From contig NZ_JABMKZ010000003.1 of the NCBI RefSeq assembly GCF_013204855.1, positions 372,001 to 436,000 of the forward strand: DNA of 64,000 nt. Direction: 5' to 3'. This document shows positions 25,786-34,138 of this stretch, one piece after another. The notes under the pieces were generated by a model, which saw only the letters and a list, made by a program, of their open reading frames with translations, had not been told where the DNA came from and did not search any database. The position numbers and the translations under genes are program-made. The DNA is from Paenibacillus alba (GTDB taxonomy: Bacteria; Bacillota; Bacilli; Paenibacillales; NBRC-103111). Within the stretch, counting starts at the first letter, position 1; each line of letters opens with the position of its first letter.

Positions 25786-26967
25786 ATGCAGATATGGACG
25801 ATAGCGAGATATGAAGTGCTGCGAATGCTGCGATTGCGATATGTATTTATTATTCAATTTTTGATGCCGATGCTGCTTATTTTCATCTTGGGCTCGGCGC
25901 TTTCCGGCGAATTCAAGGTAGAAGATCACAATTTGAAGTCTGTGAAATTAGCCGTGGTTCAAGGGGATAGCGGGCCAATGAATACGGCGATTACCAGCTT
26001 TCTAGAGGCTCCTGAGATCAAAAAGCTGCTTCAGGCTGACCTCGTTGCGTCACGTGCTGAAGCTGTGGATCGGCTCAAAATAGGAACCTCGGAGTTTGCG
26101 CTCGTCATTCCAAGTGATTTCAGCAAACAGGTGCTTGCAGGGAACGAAGCGGAGTGGGAGATGATTCTCGGCAATGATTACGGCCAAAATCTGACCGCTC
26201 AGATGGTGCTTCGCTCCTTTTTGGATCAAGTGAACCTGAGCCAAGCGGCAATTATCGCAGCAGGTCCGAGTGCGGCTGGACAGCTTCAACGGCATGTCGT
26301 GCCTGCTGCTGCTCAGGGAGAAGCTGCATCCCATGTGCAGGTTGGCAATCTGACCACATCCAGTGCCAGTTATACGGCTATGCAGTATTATGCGGCATCC
26401 ATGCTAGTCATGTTTTTGCTGTACTCCGGCATGTCCACTGCGTTAAGTCTTCAAGCAGAAAAGGAGAAGCATACCCTATCTAGACTAAATGCAATGCCTA
26501 TTCATGAGTACAAAATTTTAGTTGGGAAAGTATTAGGAAATACGTTCGTTTCCATCTGTCAGGCAGCAGTTATCATTGCGGCTACGATATTATTTTATGG
26601 CGTGGATTGGGGGAATTCCTTTTTATTGCTTTTCCTTGTTTGCTTGGGAATCATTCTGGCTTCCATGAGTCTGGCGGTATTGATAACCTTTTTGACCAAA
26701 ACATCCAAAGCCATCAGCACATCGTTTCAAATGATCATCCTAGTCATGTCTTTCTTAAGTGGAGGGTTCACGCCTTTGCCGGATGGATTGTTGCAGCAAT
26801 TGGGTACATGTACACCTAATTATTGGGGCATGCAGGGAATGCTTCGCATTATGCTTGGAAGCGATCTGACGGTAATTGGCCACCATTTATTCGTCTTGGC
26901 ATGTATAGGCGGCGGTTTGCTGCTTGTTTCCCTGATTGCTTACCGAAAGGCGGGATATCATGAATAG
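25786..26967 (+). CDS. ABC-2 permease (LnrM-like)
   Basis: 393 residues, GGGAGGA just upstream. One N-terminal helix, a long extracytoplasmic domain (about residues 45-190) and five C-terminal helices, the layout of the ABC-2 group that includes LnrM and YhaP-like proteins. It starts 13 bp after the ATPase and overlaps the next gene by 8 bp. Confidence 0.92.
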   Translation: MQIWTIARYEVLRMLRLRYVFIIQFLMPMLLIFILGSALSGEFKVEDHNLKSVKLAVVQGDSGPMNTAITSFLEAPEIKKLLQADLVASRAEAVDRLKIGTSEFALVIPSDFSKQVLAGNEAEWEMILGNDYGQNLTAQMVLRSFLDQVNLSQAAIIAAGPSAAGQLQRHVVPAAAQGEAASHVQVGNLTTSSASYTAMQYYAASMLVMFLLYSGMSTALSLQAEKEKHTLSRLNAMPIHEYKILVGKVLGNTFVSICQAAVIIAATILFYGVDWGNSFLLLFLVCLGIILASMSLAVLITFLTKTSKAISTSFQMIILVMSFLSGGFTPLPDGLLQQLGTCTPNYWGMQGMLRIMLGSDLTVIGHHLFVLACIGGGLLLVSLIAYRKAGYHE

Positions 26968-28114
26968 TTTATATATTGCGATGAATATGCTGCGCCGTAC
27001 GCTTTTCCAGAAAAAAGGGTTCTTGATGTACCTGCTCATTCCAGCTGCCGCGGTTTCTCTCATTATCGGAGTGATGGGTAAGCAAACCGATAATCGCGTA
27101 GACATTGCTTATATCAACAAGGATCAGGGAACATTAGGGGCTCATCTGATTCATGAGTTATCCTTATTGCCGGAATATCGTCTGCAAGAGCAGCAATCGG
27201 AAGCAAGTTTAAAAGAGCATGTCGTAAAGCAAAAAGTCAGTGCGGCGTTTCAGATTCCTGACGGCTTTAGCGAGTCGCTGCTGCAGGGTTCTCCCGCGCA
27301 AGTTGATATGTTCCAATTAAACAGCAATGAGGCATCCATTACGCTCAAACTGGCCTTAGACAGCCAAATAGCCAGGTATCAAGATACGACGGATCTGTTT
27401 CGCAAACAAAGTCTTCAAGAAGCGGCACTGCGAGAGGCTGTGGAGAAGACGCTAACCCAAATGGAGAAACACCAAGTCAAGGCGCAAATCACGGATCTTG
27501 GCTTGTATGTGAATCCGAATATGCATATTGTCATTGGCTTCATGCTCATGTTCATGATGAGCGTCATTAATAATACGGTCTCCGTCATCATGGAGGATCG
27601 CAGGATGAGGACTCTGGCGAGAACCTTTACGGCGCCGGTTCGCTCCTTGGAAATTATACTTGGCAATTTCTTAGGCAGCTTCCTCGTAGGAACTTTGCAG
27701 GTTGTGGTCATTCTGTTCGTCACACGGTACGTAACGCATTATGAATATGGACTGCCGTTTCTTTCGCAGTTTATCATTTTGGAATTTTTCTTATTGGCGA
27801 GTATGGGCATTGCAAGTGCAGTTGCGGGAATGGTGAAAAGCTCGACCAATATGAGCGTCATCAACTCCCTCGTCGTGACCCCCACCTGCATGCTCGGAGG
27901 CTGCTTCTGGCCGGTCAGCTTGATGCCGGATTGGATGCAGAAAATAGCCAACTTCGTGCCTCAGAAGTGGGCCATCGAAGCCATTCAGCGGATGGCTTCT
28001 GGACAAACCTTGTCCCAAATGTGGATGCACATGGGCGTGTTGACACTGTTTGCTTTGATCCTGCTGGGCATTGGTTCGGTGATTCTTAGACCGGCAGATG
28101 CTGAGGCGGGGTAA
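26960..28114 (+). CDS. ABC-2 permease (LnrN-like)
   Basis: 384 residues from the ATG at 26960, inside the end of the preceding gene (CATGAATAG); an upstream in-frame ATG at 26936 is possible. Same topology as the previous permease, so the two likely form a heterodimer. Ends before a strong terminator shared with a small spore gene on the other strand. Confidence 0.92.
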   Translation: MNSLYIAMNMLRRTLFQKKGFLMYLLIPAAAVSLIIGVMGKQTDNRVDIAYINKDQGTLGAHLIHELSLLPEYRLQEQQSEASLKEHVVKQKVSAAFQIPDGFSESLLQGSPAQVDMFQLNSNEASITLKLALDSQIARYQDTTDLFRKQSLQEAALREAVEKTLTQMEKHQVKAQITDLGLYVNPNMHIVIGFMLMFMMSVINNTVSVIMEDRRMRTLARTFTAPVRSLEIILGNFLGSFLVGTLQVVVILFVTRYVTHYEYGLPFLSQFIILEFFLLASMGIASAVAGMVKSSTNMSVINSLVVTPTCMLGGCFWPVSLMPDWMQKIANFVPQKWAIEAIQRMASGQTLSQMWMHMGVLTLFALILLGIGSVILRPADAEAG

Positions 28115-28121
28115 AAGCAAT

Positions 28122-28157
28122 AAAAGGGCTACCTGCGAAGGCGGGTAGCCCTTTTGT
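28122..28157. terminator. Bidirectional terminator
   Basis: AAAAGGGCTACC pairs with GGTAGCCCTTTT; additional GC pairs close a GAAG loop. It lies between the exporter operon and the convergent YjcZ-type gene. Confidence 0.88.
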
Positions 28158-28168
28158 ATTTGAATTAT

Positions 28169-28273
28169 TTAGATAAAGAAAGCGCTGGAGATAATTACTA
28201 ACAAGATGAAAAGTACCAAAATAGCTGCGGAAGAATTATAACCTACTCCGCCTACACCTGCTTCATAACCCAT
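28169..28273 (-). CDS. YjcZ-type sporulation peptide
   Basis: 34 residues, too short for most gene callers. It begins MGYEAGVGGVGYNSS and continues as one hydrophobic helix (AAILVLFILLVIISSAFFI), exactly the plan of the YjcZ/SscA family: Gly/Tyr-rich start, then a single membrane segment. GAAAGGGTGA lies 7-8 bp upstream of the ATG. Family members are made in sporulating cells and are linked to spore coat or membrane assembly. Convergent with the exporter operon. Confidence 0.85.
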   Translation of the reverse strand: MGYEAGVGGVGYNSSAAILVLFILLVIISSAFFI

Positions 28274-28497
28274 TCAAAATCACCCTTTCGTTTGATATCT
28301 CTGTTTCTTTTTCCTTGCATGGTTAGCATATGGCAGTAGGACTCTAAAGGAATGGGCTTTTCAGGTTGACATAGATGATTGTGCTCCTGTACCCATAGGG
28401 AAGATAAACTTGAGGGAAATATGGTACAATGTAACGATGTCATGACTTGCCTGCGAGCAGGCTTTTGAAATAGGGGAAGGAAAGGGTGAGAATCCAA

Positions 28498-28734
28498 ATG
28501 GCTGTTACGGCAAATGAAGTGGCGGAGTGGATGCTGGAGAGGCTCAAATCCGCAGGAATTTTACATCAAAAAGAAGCCGTTGATTATATCACTCAGCATT
28601 ATGGGGAATCGTTTATTTATGTAAATGAAAATGGCAATCAAGCGATCTCCAAAGAAGTGAAAAAAATCTTCAAGAAATTACATGGCGGCAAAGCAGCGTG
28701 GGAACGTGACGGTTTTTTCTGGGGATGGCAATAA
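28498..28734 (+). CDS. Small conserved protein (DUF6953-like)
   Basis: 78 residues from the ATG at 28498; a GTG at 28486 is an equally open start. Sequence VTANEVAEWMLERLKSAGILHQKEAVDYI, then YVNENGNQAI and KLHGGKAAWERDGFFWGWQ. From memory this matches the DUF6953 pattern (EVAEWML ... INENGN.AI ... WER...FW). Soluble, function unknown. Followed by a terminator. Confidence 0.75.
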   Translation: MAVTANEVAEWMLERLKSAGILHQKEAVDYITQHYGESFIYVNENGNQAISKEVKKIFKKLHGGKAAWERDGFFWGWQ

Positions 28735-28780
28735 AGAAGGAATATTTGGGAAAATAGGATAAATATTTTCTGTCCCATTA

Positions 28781-28816
28781 GGCTGAAGCCCGTTTGAACA
28801 GGCGTCAGCTTTTTTT
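28781..28816 (+). terminator. Rho-independent terminator
   Basis: GCTGAAGCC pairs with GGCGTCAGC (one mismatch), followed by seven T. Confidence 0.75.
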
Positions 28817-28948
28817 GTGCTTTTTTCCTTAAAAAATGTCAATAATCCAAGTTGCTAAAACATAGAATTCATAATAAGATAAGATTAAGAAGATAAGTTG
28901 TCTGAATATTTAAACAAAACAAACGCACCAATTATGGAGGGGATTGCC

Positions 28949-29545
28949 GTGAGTAAGAGTCATGAAGTAGAGTACTGCAACCTAGAGTTACGATTTGATC
29001 GCCGGCTGATCCGGAACTTCATTAAAGCGCTCATTCAGGAAGGTTATTCTCTGTATTGGAACGAAAGCGACGTGCAGTTCATCATTTCCATTCGTACCGG
29101 ACGAAAGCTCATCAAGCTGAAATTCGAACGGATCGGTGAGAAGTATAAAATCGTTGGCAACTATTCCTTCAAGGATGAGAAGCTGGCTGAGATGATGGAG
29201 AAGCTGATCGGAGACACACGTGGTCACGCTGTAGTGAAAAGATTCAAGGATCGGCAAATTCTCATTGAGAATATTATGTTCGGTGAAATTATTCGCATGG
29301 TAGAAATTAGCGGCATCGAGCATAAAGTGCTGTATCAGAAGGAGCCTGCCGTGACAGTAGAAGAAGTCATGCAAGCGCTGCGATCCAAACGGACTGACGA
29401 AAGAATTCCAATTTTGCGTATGGAATTGGATTATGAACTCGCTACGCTTCATGATGCGATGGCTTCAGGCGATGTCAAAGCAGTCGCGGAGAGCAAAATG
29501 AAATTAATTGAACTACGACAAGAAATGCTCTTATTGGAGATGTGA
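28949..29545 (+). CDS. Conserved protein of unknown function
   Basis: 198 residues from a GTG at 28949, with GGAGGGG 6 bp upstream; a longer open frame from 28898 lacks an RBS. The first 130 residues look like a mixed alpha/beta domain (VEYCNLELRFDRRLIRNFIKALIQEGYSLYW, YKIVGNYSF). The last 60 are helical and charged (ELATLHDAMASGDVKAVAESKMKLIELRQEML). No enzyme motif, no signal peptide. I do not recognise the family beyond a general resemblance to Paenibacillus hypothetical proteins. Confidence 0.72.
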   Translation: MSKSHEVEYCNLELRFDRRLIRNFIKALIQEGYSLYWNESDVQFIISIRTGRKLIKLKFERIGEKYKIVGNYSFKDEKLAEMMEKLIGDTRGHAVVKRFKDRQILIENIMFGEIIRMVEISGIEHKVLYQKEPAVTVEEVMQALRSKRTDERIPILRMELDYELATLHDAMASGDVKAVAESKMKLIELRQEMLLLEM

Positions 29546-29566
29546 GAATGAATAGTGGATTTAAGT

Positions 29567-29606
29567 AAAAAGAGAGCCTGTATGTAACCATATGGACTCT
29601 CTTTTA
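29567..29606 (+). terminator. Rho-independent terminator
   Basis: AAAAGAGAG (29567-29575) pairs with CTCTCTTTT (29597-29605), with extra pairs inside. It separates the unknown gene from the sugar operon. Confidence 0.75.
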
Positions 29607-29662
29607 TGTTACAAAAAATTATACTTGTGAATTTAATTGACATCGCATATAATCAACTCATG

Positions 29663-29684
29663 AAAGTTAAAGCACTTAAACTTT
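29663..29684. promoter_or_regulatory. LacI-type operator, upstream copy
   Basis: A 22-bp imperfect palindrome: arms AAAGTT and AACTTT around AAAGCACTTA. It matches the copy at 29758 at 20 of 22 positions and lies 95 bp from it. Confidence 0.6.
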
Positions 29685-29757
29685 GTGTGAATTCAAACTT
29701 TCGTTGAATTTTGAAAATGTTATTTTTATTCATTTTAAAAGGGGGATATCGCGACAT

Positions 29758-29779
29758 AAAGTTAAAGCGGTTAAACTTT
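29758..29779. promoter_or_regulatory. LacI-type operator, downstream copy
   Basis: A 22-bp imperfect palindrome with arms AAAGTT / AACTTT around AAAGCGGTTA, just before the first permease gene. With the copy at 29663 it brackets a probable promoter (TTGAAA at 29711-29716). The centre is also compatible with a weak cre site. Confidence 0.6.
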
Positions 29780-29794
29780 AAAAAGATTAAATGA

Positions 29795-30727
29795 TTGCTT
29801 AGAAAAACAGTAGAAGGGGGAGCGGTTTCGCTGAGTGCTAGCAGAGGAAGTCGTCGAGAGAGCAAGTACTTTTATATGTTCGTTTCACCCTGGGTCATCG
29901 GCTTCATCGTTTTTGCTTTATTTCCAATTGGTGCATCGTTTTATTACAGCTTCACCGAGTACGATATTATTCACTCACCGGTGTTCGTTGGCGTGCAGAA
30001 TTATACGGAACTTTTCAAAGACGAACAGTTCTGGAACTCGATTAAGGTCACATTGCAGTACACGTTTTTTAGTGTTCCGCTAACGCTTTTGCTATCCTTA
30101 TCTTTTGCTATGCTGATTAATCAAAAAATTCCGTTCCGCGGCTTTTTTCGGACAGCGATGTATTTTCCCAGCATGATTTCGGGTGTTTCCATGTCATTGC
30201 TGTTTTTCTGGGTATTTAATCCGCAAGCTGGATTATTCAATTATGGACTGTCCTTCTTCGGTATAGAGCCGATACACTGGCTTCTCGATCAGAAATACGC
30301 TATGTGGGCGCTTATTATTATGTCCTTCTGGGGTATGGGAGCAGGGATGCTCATCTTCTTGGCAGGCTTGCAAGGTGTGCCAGCCAGCTTGTTAGAAGCA
30401 GCAAAACTTGATGGCGCAGGACGCTGGAGATCATTTTGGAATGTGACGTTCCCCATCATTTCACCTGTATTTTTATTCCAGCTGATTATTGGTATGATCG
30501 ATTCTTTCCAGGTATTCACACAAGCGTATGCGATGACGCAGGGCGGTCCCAATTATTCCACATGGTTTTATGTGTACAACATTTATGTAAACGCATTTAA
30601 AAATTTCCGCTATGGCTATGCATCCGCCATGTCCTGGCTGCTGCTCCTTGCCGTTATGTTCGTCACCTTCCTCATTATGAAAGCATCCAATCGATTCGTG
30701 CATTATGAAGGAGGATCGAATACATGA
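29795..30727 (+). CDS. Sugar ABC transporter permease (MalF type)
   Basis: 310 residues as listed from a TTG at 29795 with no RBS. A CTG at 29831 has AGAAGGGGGAG 8 bp upstream and would give 298 residues; see findings. Six membrane helices and the binding-protein-dependent transport motif EAAKLDGAGRWRSFWNVTFPII (EAA loop, contacts the ATPase). First structural gene of the sugar operon; the next permease overlaps by 4 bp. No ATPase is encoded here, so a shared MsmX-type ATPase elsewhere is expected. Confidence 0.92.
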   Translation: MLRKTVEGGAVSLSASRGSRRESKYFYMFVSPWVIGFIVFALFPIGASFYYSFTEYDIIHSPVFVGVQNYTELFKDEQFWNSIKVTLQYTFFSVPLTLLLSLSFAMLINQKIPFRGFFRTAMYFPSMISGVSMSLLFFWVFNPQAGLFNYGLSFFGIEPIHWLLDQKYAMWALIIMSFWGMGAGMLIFLAGLQGVPASLLEAAKLDGAGRWRSFWNVTFPIISPVFLFQLIIGMIDSFQVFTQAYAMTQGGPNYSTWFYVYNIYVNAFKNFRYGYASAMSWLLLLAVMFVTFLIMKASNRFVHYEGGSNT

Positions 30728-31572
30728 ATAGTACGAAAGCAAGGATTGATCCGATGCAGATCATTGGATTCTTAATCTTAATCATTGTGACGTTTATTAT
30801 GTTATCACCGTTATGGTTCATGGTGTCAACTTCGCTGAAGACAACGAAAGAGATGCTGGCCTTTCCGCCAACTTGGATTCCGAAAACGTTTGCATTTAGC
30901 AATTTCAAAACGCTTTTTACGAATCAGGATTTGAAGTTTGGTCAGCAGTATTTGAACAGCTTCATTGTCGCAGGCTCCTCGGTCATTGGAACGGCGATTT
31001 CGTCCAGTCTTGTTGCCTTTGGCTTCTCACGCTATAACACTCGGTTGAAGTCATTATTCTTCATGCTTTTACTGAGTACAATGATGCTGCCGTATCCAGC
31101 CATTATGATCCCGCAATTTTTGCTGTTTCGTCAACTAGGCTTGCATGATTCCTTATTGCCGCTTATCCTGCCAGCTTTTTTTGGCTCCGCGTATATGATA
31201 TTCCTGCTTAGACAGTTCTTTTATTCGCTGCCGAATGAATTGTTCGACGCGGGTAGGATTGATGGCTGCAGCGAGTTTCGCTTGTTCTGGAACTTAACTC
31301 TGCCGCTTTCAGGTCCTGTCCTAGCGACGGTATCTATCTTCACCTTCATTTGGTCGTGGAATGATCTGTTAGCTCCTGTCTTATATTTGGATTCGCAAGA
31401 GCATTTCACACTTCCGATCGGCATGGCTGCCATGCTTTCTTCCAAGTTCCGCATTTCACCGTGGAATTTGCTGATGGCTGCTTCGATTTTATCCATGCTG
31501 CCGATTATCACGCTATTTACGTTTGCTCAGAAACGATTTGTAGAAGGTATTGTGCTTACCGGTATTAAGTAA
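30724..31572 (+). CDS. Sugar ABC transporter permease (MalG type)
   Basis: 282 residues. Six predicted membrane helices, EAA loop FDAGRIDGCSEFRLFWNLTLPLSGP, and the typical C-terminus QKRFVEGIVLTGIK. It overlaps the first permease by 4 bp and pairs with it to form the membrane channel of a CUT1-type sugar importer. Confidence 0.93.
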   Translation: MNSTKARIDPMQIIGFLILIIVTFIMLSPLWFMVSTSLKTTKEMLAFPPTWIPKTFAFSNFKTLFTNQDLKFGQQYLNSFIVAGSSVIGTAISSSLVAFGFSRYNTRLKSLFFMLLLSTMMLPYPAIMIPQFLLFRQLGLHDSLLPLILPAFFGSAYMIFLLRQFFYSLPNELFDAGRIDGCSEFRLFWNLTLPLSGPVLATVSIFTFIWSWNDLLAPVLYLDSQEHFTLPIGMAAMLSSKFRISPWNLLMAASILSMLPIITLFTFAQKRFVEGIVLTGIK

Positions 31573-31621
31573 TGAGAGGTTTACTTGATATGATAAATAG
31601 CAGACATGGGGAGGAAATAAG

Positions 31622-32974
31622 ATGGAATTCGGCAAAAGAAAAGCTTTCTTGGCATTAAGTCTTGTTATGGCTAGCGCATCCGTGTTGTCAGCATGTTCAG
31701 ATGGAGGAGATTCTGGGAAAAGCGGTGGCACGGTCACCATTACGCATTATACGATTGATTCGCCAGATCGCACCTTTGTGGAGAAATTGATTCCGGATTT
31801 TGAAAAGAAGCATCCGAATATTAAAATTAAAGTGACCAAGGCGCCTTATGAGCAGTTTGACTCCAAGCTGCAATCGGCCATCGCGGCCAAAAATGCTCCT
31901 GACGTCACCTCTCACTATGGGTATGGCGGATTCATGGAGTATTACAACAAAGGGATGCTGACAGATCTCAGCGCCATTATGCAAGCGGACGGTTTTAAAT
32001 CCTCCGATTATAACATTCCCGATGATGTGATGAATATTTATAAAGTCGACGGAAAGTCCTATGGCATTCCCCTCAATAGCTATGTCACTGTTATGCTATA
32101 TAACAAGGACCTGTTCGACAAAGCCGGGCTTCCTTATCCGCCAACGGATTACAACGATAAAAGCTGGACCTATGACAAAATGGTGGAGTATGCAGCCAAA
32201 TTGACTGTAGATTCTACGGATATGAATAAAGCCCAGTATGGCCTGGATTTTGGGTGGGGCGAGCGTGATCAGAAGCCGCAGTATTTTGGTGGAAATGTCT
32301 ACTCCGACGATACCTGGAAAAATGGCGGTAAGCCAACTGCGATCAATTTGAACAAACCTGAGGTCATTGAAGCTTACAAGAAGATTTATGGGTTGATTTG
32401 GGATAAAAAGGTATCCCCGACGCCAGCGTTTTCCAAATCGGTATCTGGACAATTTGGCGATCCGTTTCTGTCCGGCAAAATCGGGATGTCCGTCGTAGGT
32501 TCATGGAGTTTGGCGGCATCCAGTGATTTCAATTTCAAAGTTGGTGTCGCAGCCGTGCCGCAAGGTCCTAATTCGAAAGTACGCAGTGTCCTGTACGTTG
32601 ACCCGTTGTTCGTTCTCAAAGATTCCAAGCATCCGAAAGAAGCTTACGAATGGATCAAGTATTTAATTACAGCAGACGTGCAGGAGAAATCCATTGAGCT
32701 TAGCGGTGGCAACCCTCCGGTCAACCAAAAAGCGGCTGAGAAGTACTATTCGAATTTTGAAGGCATTGATCCTAAACAAATTCAGCAAGTCTATGATGGG
32801 GCCTTCAAATACGGCTTCGAATCCTACAACCATATGATCTCGAACTACTCGCAAATTAATGAGCTGTTCATTAATGAGCTTGCCAGCGTTGAGAATGGTG
32901 ACAAGAAGGTCGAAGAAGCTTTGCCTGTGATTCAAGATAAGCTAACGAAGTTATTGGAACGTGTGAATAAATAG
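31622..32974 (+). CDS. Sugar-binding lipoprotein of the ABC importer
   Basis: 450 residues, GGGGAGG upstream. Lipobox VLSAC with lipidated Cys25, then TVTITHYTIDSPDRTFVEKLIPDFEKKHPNIKIKV, the usual start of family 1 solute-binding proteins. Later motifs (GKSYGIPL, YNKDLFDKAGL, GKIGMSVVGSW) fit CUT1 binding proteins for oligosaccharides. It should present the sugar to the two permeases encoded just upstream. Confidence 0.93.
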   Translation: MEFGKRKAFLALSLVMASASVLSACSDGGDSGKSGGTVTITHYTIDSPDRTFVEKLIPDFEKKHPNIKIKVTKAPYEQFDSKLQSAIAAKNAPDVTSHYGYGGFMEYYNKGMLTDLSAIMQADGFKSSDYNIPDDVMNIYKVDGKSYGIPLNSYVTVMLYNKDLFDKAGLPYPPTDYNDKSWTYDKMVEYAAKLTVDSTDMNKAQYGLDFGWGERDQKPQYFGGNVYSDDTWKNGGKPTAINLNKPEVIEAYKKIYGLIWDKKVSPTPAFSKSVSGQFGDPFLSGKIGMSVVGSWSLAASSDFNFKVGVAAVPQGPNSKVRSVLYVDPLFVLKDSKHPKEAYEWIKYLITADVQEKSIELSGGNPPVNQKAAEKYYSNFEGIDPKQIQQVYDGAFKYGFESYNHMISNYSQINELFINELASVENGDKKVEEALPVIQDKLTKLLERVNK

Positions 32975-32988
32975 CTTTGGTCTGTAAG

Positions 32989-33032
32989 CAGGAGGAATGC
33001 ATCGCAAGGTGCGGATTTCCTCCTGTATATTT
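32989..33032 (+). terminator. Stem-loop after the transporter genes
   Basis: CAGGAGGAA (32989-32997) pairs with TTCCTCCTG (33017-33025), with a further TCGCA/TGCGG stem inside. Only a weak T run (TATATTT) follows, so partial termination or mRNA stabilisation between transporter and downstream genes is likelier than a full stop. Confidence 0.55.
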
Positions 33033-33068
33033 GCAGCGCTAATTGTGTTACTTTGGAATTATGCTGTG

Positions 33069-33080
33069 AATCACGTGATT
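33069..33080. promoter_or_regulatory. Palindrome before the LacI gene
   Basis: Perfect 12-bp palindrome AATCACGTGATT, with a central CG as LacI-family operators have, 35 bp before the regulator's start. It may be an autoregulatory site; its sequence differs from the paired operators at 29663/29758. Confidence 0.4.
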
Positions 33081-33114
33081 ACTGCAATAATTGAGCTACA
33101 GGAGTTGTTTTTAT

Positions 33115-34110
33115 ATGAAGGTAAGCATCTTTGACGTCGCTAAGAGAAGCGGATTGTCGGTCGTCACCGTTTCGCGGGTTATTAATCAAGCTGGCACTGT
33201 GCGCGAGAAAAATCGCCAAAAAGTGTTGGATGCCATGAAAGAGTTAGATTATCATCCGAATGCAGCTGCACGCAGCTTGGCTCGTGGCAAGACGGGGATC
33301 ATTGGCCTTACTATTACCACTTTAAATGATTCTTTCTTGGATGCCGTCGTCAAAGAGATTAACGATCGGCTTGCCGAAAAAGGCTATTTCTTGGCTCTTT
33401 CGATATCGACAGAAGTATTCGCCTCTTTTGATAATTCTATGTTCCAAGAGGACCGTGTGGACGGAGTTATTATGCTTTCACCCGTTCATGAGGATGATTA
33501 TGTCATGGAACTGAAAAAGAAGAAGATTCCTTTCGTCATGCTGGACAATCAGCATGTCCATCCATCTGTTTCCTCCGTAATTATTGATAATTATAAAGGC
33601 GGATACGATGCCACGAAACATTTAATTGATCTCGGGCATACGGAGATAGCGCATATTTGCGGCCCTGCTCCTTACTTAAGCAGCAGTGAACGGCTGCGCG
33701 GATTTGTAAGTGCGATGGAGGATGCCGGCTTGAATCCATCTTGGATCGAGCAAGGCGATTTCAGCATTACTTCCGGTTATAAAGCAACAAGCAGCTGGAT
33801 AGAGTCTGGAAAACTGCCAAGCGCCATATTTGCTGCAGATGATTTAACCGCGTTTGGCGTCATTGACGCGCTTAAGAATGCGGGCTACAAAATACCGCAA
33901 GATGTTTCGGTGATTGGTTTTGACGATCAAATATTTTCAGCTGAGTTTCACCCGATGTTGACGACCATTCGACAACCGGCAGAGAGCATGGGGCGGCATG
34001 GCGTTGATCTGCTGTTGAAATGGATTGATGGAACCGTCAAGCGGAACACGACTGTGCAGCTGGAACCGGAATTAATTATCCGTGAATCAACAGGTAGAAA
34101 ACTAAACTAG
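33115..34110 (+). CDS. LacI family transcriptional regulator
   Basis: 331 residues from the ATG at 33115 (CAGGAG about 10 bp upstream). N-terminal helix-turn-helix and hinge: SIFDVAKRSGLSVVTVSRVINQAGTVREKNRQKVLDAMKELDYHPNAAARSLARG. The sugar-binding core shows VIIDNYKGGYDATKHLIDLGH and VIGFDDQIFSAEFHPMLTTIRQP. Located between transporter and kinase genes, it most likely controls this sugar operon. Confidence 0.92.
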   Translation: MKVSIFDVAKRSGLSVVTVSRVINQAGTVREKNRQKVLDAMKELDYHPNAAARSLARGKTGIIGLTITTLNDSFLDAVVKEINDRLAEKGYFLALSISTEVFASFDNSMFQEDRVDGVIMLSPVHEDDYVMELKKKKIPFVMLDNQHVHPSVSSVIIDNYKGGYDATKHLIDLGHTEIAHICGPAPYLSSSERLRGFVSAMEDAGLNPSWIEQGDFSITSGYKATSSWIESGKLPSAIFAADDLTAFGVIDALKNAGYKIPQDVSVIGFDDQIFSAEFHPMLTTIRQPAESMGRHGVDLLLKWIDGTVKRNTTVQLEPELIIRESTGRKLN

Positions 34111-34138
34111 AAATGACGGACATTCAGGAGTTGTGAGT

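Noticed and set aside
29663-29779. Twin palindromes as a possible phage or transposon end
   Set aside because: There are no target duplications or transposase, and position before a LacI-controlled operon explains them.
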